DNA of 64,000 bases. Source: Cupriavidus pauculus. Lineage in GTDB: Bacteria > Pseudomonadota > Gammaproteobacteria > Burkholderiales > Burkholderiaceae. The stretch spans positions 1,736,001 through 1,800,000 of the forward strand of contig NZ_CP033969.1 of assembly GCF_003854935.1 (NCBI RefSeq), written 5' to 3'. A program made the position numbers and the translations under genes. The stretch's first letter is position 1, and each line of letters starts with the position of its first letter. The notes under the pieces are model-generated. The model saw only the letters and a program-made list of their open reading frames with translations. It had not been told where the DNA came from and searched no databases. Shown here piece after piece: positions 27,981 to 36,401 of the stretch.

Positions 27981-29210
27981 ATGCCTCTTGCCAACGCCGA
28001 CGTTTCCGCCGCCCAGGCCGGCCCGCGTACCGCCCGGCCCATCGCCGTGGCCCTGGCCGGGCTGGTCTCGCTGGCGCTGGCCATGGGAATCGGCCGCTTT
28101 GCCTTCACACCGCTGCTGCCGATGATGCTGCACGACGGCGCCGTGACGCTGGCGCAGGGCGGGGCGCTGGCGACGATGAACTACATCGGCTACCTGGCCG
28201 GCGCCGTGCTGTGCCTGTTCATTCGCCCGGACCCGGTGCGGATGGTGCGCGGCGCGCTGGCGCTGACCGTGGTGCTGACGCTGGCGATGGCGCTGCCGGG
28301 CGGCATGCCGGCGTGGCTGGCGTGGCGCACGCTGGCCGGCATCGCCAGCGCGCTGGTCATGGTCTACGGCACCGCGTGGTGCATGCAGCGGCTGGCCGAG
28401 TTGGGGCACCCCACGCTGGGCGGGCTGATGTTCTGCGGGCCGGGCCTGGGCATCGTCGTGACCGGGCTGTCGGCATTCGGCATGGTGGCGGCCCAATGGC
28501 ACGCCAGCTGGGGCTGGATCGCGTTCGCCGGGCTGGGGCTGGCGATGCTGCTGCCGGTTTGGCGCGTGTTCGGCTCGCCGGCCCCGGCGCCGGGCCCGTC
28601 CGCCGGGCTGGCGGGCGACGTGGCGCCGGCGCATCCCCGGCTCGACGCCGAGACCTGGGCGCTGACGCTGGCCTACGGGCTGGCCGGCTTCGGCTACATC
28701 ATCACGGCCACGTTCCTGCCGGTGATCGCCCGTCACGCGATGCCCGGCACCGTCTGGGCCGACCTGTTCTGGCCGATCCTGGGCGCCGGCGTGGCGGTGG
28801 GGGCGTGGCTGGTGACGCGGGTGGGCATGCATCACGACAACCGCCGCATGATGACGTGGCTGTACACGCTGCAGGCGGCCGGCGTGGGCGTGGCGGCGCT
28901 GTGGCCCACCGTGGCCGGGTTTGCGTTGAGCAGCCTGCTGGTGGGGCTGCCGTTCACCGCGCTGGTGTCGTTCGCGATGCGCGAGGCGCGGCGGCTGTGG
29001 GGCGCGCGGGCGTCGAAGCTGATCGGGCTGATGACCGCCGCCTACGCCATCGGCCAGATCGCCGGGCCGCCGCTGGCCACGGCGCTGGTGGCGCGCACGG
29101 GCGGCTTTGGCGCGTCGCTGGGCGTGGCGGCGCTGGCGCTGCTGGCCGGCGCGGCGCTCTATGTGTGGATGGAGCGCCGGTGGCCGGCGGGCGGCCACAC
29201 GTCCCGGTAG
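27981..29210 (+). CDS. YbfB/YjiJ family MFS transporter
   Basis: The 409-residue protein has about 12 membrane spans and the YbfB/YjiJ opening LALAMGIGRFAFTPLLPMM in the first span. Further marks are AWRTLAGIASALVMVYGTAW and the second-half AYGLAGFGYIITATFLPVIAR. Members are major-facilitator carriers whose substrates are unknown. The start at 27981 was chosen because upstream residues read as non-coding. An 87-base gap separates it from the aldolase-like gene downstream on the same strand. Confidence 0.9.
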   Translation: MPLANADVSAAQAGPRTARPIAVALAGLVSLALAMGIGRFAFTPLLPMMLHDGAVTLAQGGALATMNYIGYLAGAVLCLFIRPDPVRMVRGALALTVVLTLAMALPGGMPAWLAWRTLAGIASALVMVYGTAWCMQRLAELGHPTLGGLMFCGPGLGIVVTGLSAFGMVAAQWHASWGWIAFAGLGLAMLLPVWRVFGSPAPAPGPSAGLAGDVAPAHPRLDAETWALTLAYGLAGFGYIITATFLPVIARHAMPGTVWADLFWPILGAGVAVGAWLVTRVGMHHDNRRMMTWLYTLQAAGVGVAALWPTVAGFALSSLLVGLPFTALVSFAMREARRLWGARASKLIGLMTAAYAIGQIAGPPLATALVARTGGFGASLGVAALALLAGAALYVWMERRWPAGGHTSR

Positions 29211-29297
29211 CGTCTGCGCTACAGTATCGGCTTCGCCGCTCACTCGACCTGGCCGCCCCCGCGCCGGCGCTGCAGGGCGGCGCGAGAGCCCATCCCC

Positions 29298-30071
29298 ATG
29301 TCCTTTGCCTTGCAGCCCGGGCGCGCCGCCGGCCCGGCCGGGCCGACCGGCCCCGAAGAAGCGCGTGTCCGCGTGGACCTGGCCGCCGCCTACCGGCTGG
29401 CCGCCCGCGAGCGCTGGGACGACCTGATCTACACCCATATCTCCGCCACCGTGCCCGGAGAGCCCGGCCACTTCCTGATCAACCCGTTCGGCTTTGCATT
29501 CGACGAGATCCGCGCGTCGGACCTGGTCAAGATCAACGGCCGGGGCGAGGTGGTGGGCGAGACCGTGCGCCCGGTCAACGTCACCGGCTTTGCGCTGCAC
29601 GCGGCCGTGCACGCCGCCCGCCCGGACGCCCATTGCGTGATGCACCTGCACAACACGGCCGGCATCGCGGTCTCGGCCCAGGCCGAGGGGCTGCTGCCGC
29701 TGTCGCAGCACGCCATGCGATTCCACGGCCGGCTGGCCTGTCACGACTACGAGGGCCTGGCCTTCACGCCGGAAGAGGGCGCGCGGCTGACCGCGTCGCT
29801 GGGCGACCATCCGGCCATGCTGCTGCGCAACCACGGCACGCTGACCGTGGGCCGCACCGTGGCCGAGGCCTACGTGCTGATGGCCACGCTGATCAAGGCG
29901 TGCGAGATCCAGCTGGGTGCCCAGCTTGGCAGCGCGACGGTGCAGCCGCCGCCGGCCATCGCCGACCGCACCTCGCTGCAGTTGTACGACGGCGGCGCCG
30001 TCGAGGGCGAGCTGGAATGGCCGGCGCTGCTGCGCCGGCTCGACCGCATTGATCCGGGCTACCGGGACTGA
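29298..30071 (+). CDS. class II aldolase/adducin family protein
   Basis: The 257-residue protein has the class II aldolase fold: RVDLAAAYRLAARERWDDLIYTHISA near the N-terminus, the zinc-binding HLHN of CVMHLHNTAG, and a late RNHGTLTVGRTVAEAY. Metal-bound members cleave or epimerise sugar phosphates such as fuculose phosphate. The adducin-like branch, which this resembles (FLINPFGFAFDEI), often acts on unphosphorylated or unknown substrates. It precedes a 4-OT tautomerase and a threonine aldolase on the same strand. Confidence 0.9.
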   Translation: MSFALQPGRAAGPAGPTGPEEARVRVDLAAAYRLAARERWDDLIYTHISATVPGEPGHFLINPFGFAFDEIRASDLVKINGRGEVVGETVRPVNVTGFALHAAVHAARPDAHCVMHLHNTAGIAVSAQAEGLLPLSQHAMRFHGRLACHDYEGLAFTPEEGARLTASLGDHPAMLLRNHGTLTVGRTVAEAYVLMATLIKACEIQLGAQLGSATVQPPPAIADRTSLQLYDGGAVEGELEWPALLRRLDRIDPGYRD

Positions 30072-30128
30072 CGCGCCGAAACCGGAACCCACACCCACCA
30101 ACCCAACAGGACACCAAAGGAGCCAGCC

Positions 30129-30317
30129 ATGCCCACGTTTCACGTAGAGATGTTTGAAGGCCGTACCGTCGAGCAGAAGCGCAAGTTCGTCGAGGAAATC
30201 ACGCGCGTCACCTGCGAGACGCTGGGCTGCTCGGCCGGCGCCGTCGACATCATCATCACCGACATCAAGCGCGAGAACTGGGCCACGGGCGGCGAGCTCT
30301 GGCTCGACAAGCAATAA
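30129..30317 (+). CDS. 4-oxalocrotonate tautomerase family enzyme
   Basis: The 62-residue protein starts Met-Pro, and removal of Met exposes the catalytic N-terminal proline of this family. The length and beta-alpha-beta pattern (PTFHVEMFEG, helix EQKRKFVEEITRVTCETL, VDIIITDIKRENWATGG) are typical. These enzymes form hexamers and interconvert enol and keto acids. AAGGAGCC lies just upstream. Placement after a class II aldolase and before a threonine aldolase suggests a keto-acid product being tautomerised, which is inference. Confidence 0.95.
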   Translation: MPTFHVEMFEGRTVEQKRKFVEEITRVTCETLGCSAGAVDIIITDIKRENWATGGELWLDKQ

Positions 30318-30351
30318 GCCCCCACCGACAAGCCAGGCAAGGTTCGACCCG

Positions 30352-31401
30352 ATGACCTCCGCAGTCCCCGCCATGCAGCAGTTTGCCTCCGACAACTACG
30401 CCGGCTTCTGCCCGGAATCGCTGAAATACTTCCTGGAAGCCAATGCCACGGGCCACGAGAAGGCGTACGGCGACGACAGCTGGACCCAGAAGGTCTGCGA
30501 CCGCATCCGCGACCTGTTCCAGACCGATTGCGAGGTCTTCTTCGTGTTCAACGGCACGGCAGCCAATTCGCTGGCGCTGTCGTCGCTGTGCCAGTCGTAC
30601 CACTCGGTGATCTGCCACGAACTGGCCCATATCGAGACCGACGAATGCGGCGCGCCGCAGTTTTTCTCGAACGGGTCGAAGCTGCTGACGGCCGCCGGCG
30701 AGCACGGCAAGCTGACGCCCGACGCGGTGGAGGCGCTGGTCACGCAGCGGTCGGACATCCACTATCCCAAGCCCCGCGTGGTGTCGCTGACGCAGGCCAC
30801 GGAGGTCGGCACGGTCTATACCGTGGACGAAGTGCGCGCCATCGCGGCCATCGCCAAGCGCCGGCAGCTACGCGTGCACATGGACGGGGCGCGGTTCGCC
30901 AACGCGGTGGCGTCGCTGGGCGTGCATCCGTCCGAGATCACCTGGCGTGCCGGCGTGGACGTGCTCTGCTTCGGCGGCACCAAGAACGGCCTGCCCGTGG
31001 GCGAGGCCGTGGTGTTCTTCGACCGCCGGCTGGCCGAGGATTTTGCCTATCGCGTCAAGCAGGCCGGGCATCTGGCGTCGAAGATGCGGTTCATTTCGGC
31101 GCCGTGGCTCGGCATGCTCGAACACGACGTGTGGCTCAAGAACGGCCGCCACGCCAATGCCATGGCGACGCTGCTGGCGCAGCGCATCGCCGACGTGCCG
31201 GGCGTGCGGATCATGTTCCCGACCCAGGCCAACGCGGTGTTCGCCGAACTGCCGCTGCCGGCCATCGAGAAGCTGCGCGGCCGGGGCTGGCTGTTCTACA
31301 CGTTCATCGGCGCCGGCGGATGCCGGCTGATGTGCGCGTGGGACCTGCAGCCCGAGACGGTGGAGGCGTTCGCCGCCGATATCCGCGCCGCCTGCGCCTG
31401 A
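30352..31401 (+). CDS. low-specificity L-threonine aldolase
   Basis: The 349-residue PLP enzyme cleaves L-threonine or related beta-hydroxy amino acids to glycine and an aldehyde. It is a fold-type I protein with ASDNYAGFCPESL at the start, HIETDECGA (His near the cofactor), HMDGARFANA with Asp178, and the PLP lysine Lys211 in CFGGTKNG. Length is normal. An alternative start is Met8, which would give MQQFASDN. It is 34 bases after the tautomerase and probably in the same transcript. Confidence 0.94.
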   Translation: MTSAVPAMQQFASDNYAGFCPESLKYFLEANATGHEKAYGDDSWTQKVCDRIRDLFQTDCEVFFVFNGTAANSLALSSLCQSYHSVICHELAHIETDECGAPQFFSNGSKLLTAAGEHGKLTPDAVEALVTQRSDIHYPKPRVVSLTQATEVGTVYTVDEVRAIAAIAKRRQLRVHMDGARFANAVASLGVHPSEITWRAGVDVLCFGGTKNGLPVGEAVVFFDRRLAEDFAYRVKQAGHLASKMRFISAPWLGMLEHDVWLKNGRHANAMATLLAQRIADVPGVRIMFPTQANAVFAELPLPAIEKLRGRGWLFYTFIGAGGCRLMCAWDLQPETVEAFAADIRAACA

Positions 31402-31423
31402 CCAAAGCCCCCTGGAGATGTCG

Positions 31424-32020
31424 ATGGAACCCTACCGCTTCTGCCCCCGATGCGGCGCGGCGCTGGAACACCTGCCCATGTCGGGCCGTCTTCGCCATGC
31501 CTGCGTGCAGGACGGCTGCGGCTTCGTGCATTGGGACAACCCGCTGCCGGTGCTGGCGGCCGTCGTCGAGTACGAGGGCAAGCTGCTGCTGGCGCGCAAT
31601 GCCGCGTGGCCGGAAAAGATGTTCGCGCTGGTCACCGGCTTCATGGAGCGCGACGAGTCGCCGGAGCTGGGCGTGGCGCGCGAGCTGAAGGAGGAGACGA
31701 ATCTCGACACGGTGTCCGCGTCGCTGATCGGCGTCTACGAGTTTATGCGCAAGAACGAGCTGATCATCGCCTATCACGTGCGGGCCGAGGGCGAGATCCG
31801 GCTGTCCGAGGAACTGGCCGAATACCGGCTGGTGGCGCCCGAGAACATGCGGATCTGGAACGCCGGCACCGGATTCGCCGTGGCCGATTTCCTGGAGCGG
31901 CGCGGCCTGCCGGTGCGATTTTTCGACCGCGCCACGGGCCTGGACATCCCCGATCCGCGCCGGCCGACGGACTTCAGCCTCGTCGCCGCTTCGCTACAAT
32001 ACGGCATCGATCAGAAATAG
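31424..32020 (+). CDS. Nudix hydrolase with N-terminal zinc ribbon
   Basis: The 198-residue protein has a zinc ribbon (Cys7, Cys10, Cys27, Cys32) and a Nudix fold. The Nudix box runs 72-94 (GFMERDE to RELKEETNL), with Asn93 where Gly is usual. Nudix enzymes hydrolyse nucleoside diphosphate derivatives. The zinc ribbon recalls NudC-like NADH or mRNA-cap pyrophosphatases, but the length is shorter. The ATG at 31424 is preferred over the one at 31418 because GGAG (31414-31417) is then correctly spaced. It follows threonine aldolase by 22 bases. Confidence 0.9.
   Translation: MEPYRFCPRCGAALEHLPMSGRLRHACVQDGCGFVHWDNPLPVLAAVVEYEGKLLLARNAAWPEKMFALVTGFMERDESPELGVARELKEETNLDTVSASLIGVYEFMRKNELIIAYHVRAEGEIRLSEELAEYRLVAPENMRIWNAGTGFAVADFLERRGLPVRFFDRATGLDIPDPRRPTDFSLVAASLQYGIDQK
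31995..32000 (+). promoter_or_regulatory. putative -10 box (TACAAT) for tusA gene
   Basis: TACAAT lies inside the last codons of the Nudix gene, 33 bases before the TusA-like ATG. It could give that gene its own start. No clear -35 is seen. Confidence 0.35.
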
Positions 32021-32032
32021 TAGGGGAGAGGA

Positions 32033-32260
32033 ATGGATTTCCAGAAAGAAGTGGACGCGCGCGGCCTGAACTGCCCGCTGCCGATCCTGCGGACCAAGAA
32101 GGCGCTGGCCGACATGGCCAGCGGCGACGTGCTCAAGGTGCTGGCCACCGACCCCGGCGCCACGCGCGATTTCCAGGCATTCGCCAAGCAGACCGGCAAC
32201 GAACTGCTGTCGCACGCCGAAGTGGACAAGGTGTTCGTGTTCTACATGAAGCGCCGCTGA
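32033..32260 (+). CDS. TusA/SirA-like sulfur carrier protein
   Basis: The 75-residue protein has the family motif RGLNCPLPILRTKKAL, with Cys14 in CPxP as the persulfide-carrying residue, and FAKQTGNELL in the C-terminal half. TusA relays sulfur from a cysteine desulfurase to tRNA thiolation or other sulfur pathways in the cytosol. GGGGAGAGG precedes the ATG. It is the last gene of the run and is closed by a bidirectional terminator. Which sulfur pathway it serves here is unknown. Confidence 0.93.
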   Translation: MDFQKEVDARGLNCPLPILRTKKALADMASGDVLKVLATDPGATRDFQAFAKQTGNELLSHAEVDKVFVFYMKRR

Positions 32261-32294
32261 GCGGGCCCATGGCCGGAGCCGCCGCGCCAAAAGG

Positions 32295-32322
32295 AAAACC
32301 GCCTCGCAAGGAGGCGGTTTTT
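32295..32322. terminator. bidirectional terminator
   Basis: An 11-base perfect stem (AAAACCGCCTC at 32295-32305 with 32311-32321) has a five-base loop, with A-run before and T-run after. It lies between convergent tusA-like and galU genes. Confidence 0.9.
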
Positions 32323-32341
32323 CATTGGGGCGTCAGCCGTA

Positions 32342-33217
32342 TCAGCCGCGCTGGGCCAGGTAGCTGCTGAATTCGTCGCGCACCTCCGGGTGCTTGAGCG
32401 CGAATTCCACGGTGGCCTTCAGGTAGCCGAGCTTGCTGCCGCAGTCGAAGCGCACGCCCTTGTAGCGGTAGGCCAGCACCTGTTCCTGGTCCAGCATCGC
32501 CTGGATGGCGTCGGTCAGCTGGAATTCGCCGCCGGCGCCGGGCTTGAGCTGGCGGATGTGGTCAAAAATGCGCGGGGTCAGAATGTAGCGGCCCACCACG
32601 CCAAGGTTCGACGGTGCATTCTCGGGCGCCGGCTTCTCGACGATGCCCGACATCTTGATCACGCGCTCGTCCCACTCGCGGCCATCCACCACGCCGTAGG
32701 ACCGGCTCTGCTCGGGCGAAATCTCTTCCACACCCAGCACGGAGCAGTTGAAGTGGTTGTAGACGTCGACCATCTGCTTCATGACCGGCTCGTCGTTGCC
32801 ACCGTCCAGCAGGTCGTCGGCCAGCATCACCGCGAACGGGGCGTCGCCCACCAGGCGCGCCGCGCACAGCACGGCGTGGCCCAGGCCCAGGGCCTCGGGC
32901 TGGCGCACGTAGAAGCATTCCACATTCTTGGGCTTGATCGACCGCACGACGTCCAGCAGGGCCTGCTTGTTCTTGGCTTCAAGCTCCATTTCCAGCTCGT
33001 ACGCCTTGTCGAAATGGTCCTCGATGGCGCGCTTGGAGCGGCCGGTGACGAAGATCATCTCGTTGATGCCCGCGGCAATGGCTTCTTCCACGGCGTACTG
33101 GATCAGCGGCTTGTCCACCACGGGCAGCATTTCCTTGGGGCTCGCCTTGGTGGCGGGCAAGAATCGGGTGCCTAGCCCGGCAACGGGAAAGACGGCCTTG
33201 GTGACGCGGTTTTCCAT
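32342..33217 (-). CDS. galU: UTP-glucose-1-phosphate uridylyltransferase
   Basis: The 291-residue protein makes UDP-glucose from UTP and glucose 1-phosphate, feeding envelope polysaccharide synthesis. It has [25 protein letters not shown] at the N-terminus (nucleotide loop), [31 protein letters not shown] and the late EFQLTDAIQ and [11 protein letters not shown]. Length is standard. The start [14 protein letters not shown] was chosen because the frame runs 103 codons further upstream without homology. It is 106 bases from the valS stop on the same strand. Confidence 0.97.
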   Translation of the reverse strand: MENRVTKAVFPVAGLGTRFLPATKASPKEMLPVVDKPLIQYAVEEAIAAGINEMIFVTGRSKRAIEDHFDKAYELEMELEAKNKQALLDVVRSIKPKNVECFYVRQPEALGLGHAVLCAARLVGDAPFAVMLADDLLDGGNDEPVMKQMVDVYNHFNCSVLGVEEISPEQSRSYGVVDGREWDERVIKMSGIVEKPAPENAPSNLGVVGRYILTPRIFDHIRQLKPGAGGEFQLTDAIQAMLDQEQVLAYRYKGVRFDCGSKLGYLKATVEFALKHPEVRDEFSSYLAQRG

Positions 33218-33323
33218 TTCAGCTTCCTTTTCAATCCGGTGTAATACCGTGCCGCAGGAGGAGGGGTGCCGTCTGTCGGTCGCCGTCCGACGCGCAGGCG
33301 CCGAACGGACCGAAACCGTCACT

Positions 33324-36191
33324 TCATGACGGCAGACGCTGTAGTTGATCCCGAAGCTTGGCCAGCGTCTGTTCGAAATCCGACAAACGCTGGTTTTCCT
33401 GCGCCACCACGGCCGGCGGCGCCTTCGCGACAAAACTTTCGTTCGAAAGCTTGCCACGGCACTTGCCGATCTCGCCCGCGATTCGCTCAATTTCTTTCGA
33501 CAGGCGCGCACGTTCCGCCACCACATCGATCTCGATCTTCAGCAGCAGGTGGTTGGCGCCGACGATGGCCACGGGCGCCCCGGCCCCCTCCTGCTGGAGC
33601 GCGGTCTCGTCTTCGAACACCTTGACCTCGGAAAGTTTCGCCAGCGCCTGCACGTGAGCGGCCGCTTCGCGCAGGAAGGCGCTGTCGCCATGCGCATACA
33701 GCGGGATGCGCTGGGCCGGCGAGATGTTCATTTCGCCGCGCAGGTTGCGGCAGGCGTCCACCAGCGCCTTGAGCTGCGCCACCCAGGCTTCGGCGGCCTC
33801 GTCGATCTTGGCCACGGCGGGCAGCGGGTAGGGCTGGATGGCGATCGATTCGCTGCCATCGCCCTTGGCGCGGCCGGCCAGCGGGGCCACCTTCTGCCAC
33901 AGTTCCTCGGTGATGAACGGGATGATCGGGTGCGCCAGGCGCAGCACCGTCTCCAGCACGCGCAGCAGCGTGCGGCGCGTGGCGCGCTGCCGGGCTGCCG
34001 AGCCGGTCTGGATCTGCACCTTGGCCAGTTCCAGGTACCAGTCGCAGTATTCGTCCCAAACGAATTTGTAGATGGCGCTGGCGATGTTGTCGAAGCGGTA
34101 CTCGTCGAAGCCCTTCTGGACCTCGGTCTCCACGCGCTGCAGCAGCGACACGATCCAGCGGTCGGCCTGCGAGAAGTGCAGGTAGCCGTCCGGGCCGCAG
34201 TCGTTGTTGCACGGGCCCATGCCGCAGTCATGGCCCTCGGTGTTCATCAGCACGAAGCGCGTGGCGTTCCAGAGCTTGTTGCAGAAGTTGCGGTAGCCCT
34301 CGCAGCGGCCCGTGTCGAAGTTGATGTTGCGGCCCAGCGTGGCCAGCGACGCGAACGTGAAGCGCAGCGCATCGGCGCCGAAGGCCGGAATGCCGTCCGG
34401 GAATTCCTTCTTCGTCTTGGCCTCGATCTTGGGCGCGTCCTTGGGGCGGCGCAGGCCCGTGGTGCGCTTCTTGAGCAGCGGCGCCAGGTCGATGCCGTCG
34501 ATCAGGTCCACCGGGTCCAGCGTGTTGCCCTCGGACTTGCTCATCTTCTTGCCTTCGGAGTCGCGCACCAGGCCGTGCACGTACACGGTGTGGAACGGCA
34601 CCTGGCCGGTGAAGTGCTTGGTCATCATGACCATGCGCGCCACCCAGAAGAAGATGATGTCGTAGCCGGTGACCAGCACCGACGACGGCAGGAAGTGCTT
34701 CAGCTCCGGCGTCTGCTCGGGCCAGCCCAGCGACGAGAACGGCACCAGCGCGGACGAGAACCACGTGTCCAGCACGTCTTCCTCGCGGCGCAGCGGGCCC
34801 GTGCTGCCGGCCGCCTGGGCCTGGGCGCGGGCGTCTTCCTCGGTGCGGGCCACGAAGACCTTGCCCGATTCGTCGTACCAGGCCGGGATCTGGTGACCCC
34901 ACCAGAGCTGGCGGCTGATGCACCAGTCCTGGATGTTGGCCAGCCACTGGTTGTAGGTGCTGTTCCAGTTCTCGGGCACCAGCTTGATCTCGCCGCTCTG
35001 CACGGCGTCCAGCGCCACCTCGGCGATCGAGCGGCCCGGATAGTACGTGCCCTCGGGTGCCGGTTTGCTCATGGCGACGAACCACTGGTCGGTCAGCATC
35101 GGCTCGATCACGGAACCGGTGCGCTCGCTGCGCGGCACCATCAGCTTGTGCGGCTTGATCTCGCCCAGCAGGCCCTGGTCCTTGAGGTCGGCGACGATCT
35201 TCTCGCGGGCCGCGAAGCGGTCCAGGCCGGCGTAGGCCGCCGGCGCGTCGGCCACGACCTTGGCGTCGAGCGTCAGGATCGACAGTTGCGGCAAGTTGTG
35301 GCGCTGGCCCACGGCATAGTCGTTGAAGTCGTGGCCCGGGGTCACCTTGACCACGCCGGTGCCGAACTCGCGGTCGACATATTCGTCGGCAATCACCGGG
35401 ATCTGGCGGCCGGTCAGCGGCAGGTGCACGGACTTGCCGATCAGGTGCGCGTAGCGCTCGTCCTCGGGGTGCACCATCACGGCCGTGTCGCCGAGCATGG
35501 TCTCGGGGCGCGTGGTGGCGACGGTCAGGTGCGTCAGGCCGCGCACGGTGTCCGGCTCGACCAGCGGGTAGTGGATCTCCCAGAGCGAGCCGTTTTCCTC
35601 GACGCTGTCCACCTCCAGGTCGGACACGGCCGTGCCCAGCACCGGATCCCAGTTCACCAGCCGCTTGCCGCGGTAGATCAGGCCCTGCTCGTACAGCCGC
35701 ACGAAGACCTCGGTCACGGCCTTCGACATCTCGGGCGACATCGTGAAGTATTCACGCGTCCAGTCGATCGACGCGCCCATGCGGCGCACCTGGCGCGTGA
35801 TGGTCGATCCCGACTCTTCCTTCCAGGCCCAGACCTTCTCGGTGAATGCCTCGCGGCCCAGGTCGTGGCGCGACACCCCCTGCGCCTCCAGCTGGCGCTC
35901 CACCACGATCTGCGTGGCGATGCCGGCGTGGTCGGTGCCCGGCACCCACAGCGTGTTGGCGCCGCGCATGCGGGCGTGGCGGGCCAGGCCGTCCATGATC
36001 GTCTGGTTGAACGCATGGCCCATGTGCAGCGTGCCGGTCACATTGGGCGGCGGCAACTGGATGGCGAAATCGGGACGGTTATCGTCGAAAGTGGGCTGGG
36101 CAATGCCGCGGCGCTCCCATTCTGGGCCCCATTTCGCCTCGATGGCGGCGGGTTCGAAGCTCTTGGCAAGGGACTGGTCTTCTGCGGTCAT
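33324..36191 (-). CDS. valS: valyl-tRNA synthetase
   Basis: The 955-residue class I synthetase has [19 protein letters not shown] (HIGH as HMGH), the editing domain ([13 protein letters not shown]), KMSKSEGN, and an anticodon-binding domain. It ends in a long coiled-coil arm ([18 protein letters not shown] to the end), as in other ValRS. It charges tRNA-Val in the cytosol. The start [21 protein letters not shown] is family-like, and the longer frame is not. It is divergent from uvrD across 210 bases. Confidence 0.98.
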   Translation of the reverse strand: MTAEDQSLAKSFEPAAIEAKWGPEWERRGIAQPTFDDNRPDFAIQLPPPNVTGTLHMGHAFNQTIMDGLARHARMRGANTLWVPGTDHAGIATQIVVERQLEAQGVSRHDLGREAFTEKVWAWKEESGSTITRQVRRMGASIDWTREYFTMSPEMSKAVTEVFVRLYEQGLIYRGKRLVNWDPVLGTAVSDLEVDSVEENGSLWEIHYPLVEPDTVRGLTHLTVATTRPETMLGDTAVMVHPEDERYAHLIGKSVHLPLTGRQIPVIADEYVDREFGTGVVKVTPGHDFNDYAVGQRHNLPQLSILTLDAKVVADAPAAYAGLDRFAAREKIVADLKDQGLLGEIKPHKLMVPRSERTGSVIEPMLTDQWFVAMSKPAPEGTYYPGRSIAEVALDAVQSGEIKLVPENWNSTYNQWLANIQDWCISRQLWWGHQIPAWYDESGKVFVARTEEDARAQAQAAGSTGPLRREEDVLDTWFSSALVPFSSLGWPEQTPELKHFLPSSVLVTGYDIIFFWVARMVMMTKHFTGQVPFHTVYVHGLVRDSEGKKMSKSEGNTLDPVDLIDGIDLAPLLKKRTTGLRRPKDAPKIEAKTKKEFPDGIPAFGADALRFTFASLATLGRNINFDTGRCEGYRNFCNKLWNATRFVLMNTEGHDCGMGPCNNDCGPDGYLHFSQADRWIVSLLQRVETEVQKGFDEYRFDNIASAIYKFVWDEYCDWYLELAKVQIQTGSAARQRATRRTLLRVLETVLRLAHPIIPFITEELWQKVAPLAGRAKGDGSESIAIQPYPLPAVAKIDEAAEAWVAQLKALVDACRNLRGEMNISPAQRIPLYAHGDSAFLREAAAHVQALAKLSEVKVFEDETALQQEGAGAPVAIVGANHLLLKIEIDVVAERARLSKEIERIAGEIGKCRGKLSNESFVAKAPPAVVAQENQRLSDFEQTLAKLRDQLQRLPS

Positions 36192-36367
36192 GCTCGGATG
36201 TCTTGGGATGCTTGGAATGCGGGACGGGGCTCGGGCCCGGCAGGCGGCATGGCGTGCCACGGCATTCGGCCGGGAGAAAACGTCAAATTATAGGGGAGCC
36301 GGCGCGCCGATGCCCATTTCCGGGCCGGGCGCGCGGCCTGCCGACAATCGGGGCAGGGGCCCGCCGG

Positions 36368-36373
36368 TATAAT
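36368..36373 (+). promoter_or_regulatory. putative uvrD -10 box (TATAAT)
   Basis: A perfect TATAAT lies 28 bases before the uvrD ATG, which implies a short leader of roughly 20 bases. No obvious -35, and no LexA-type CTG-N10-CAG site, is seen next to it. Confidence 0.5.
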
Positions 36374-36401
36374 TGCCGCCTACTTTACCGGCCCCGATCC
36401 G

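Noticed and set aside
30340-30350. GGTTCGACCC, which resembles a tRNA T-loop
   Set aside because: No acceptor stem, D-arm or anticodon arm can be folded around it, and it is the short gap before the threonine aldolase gene.
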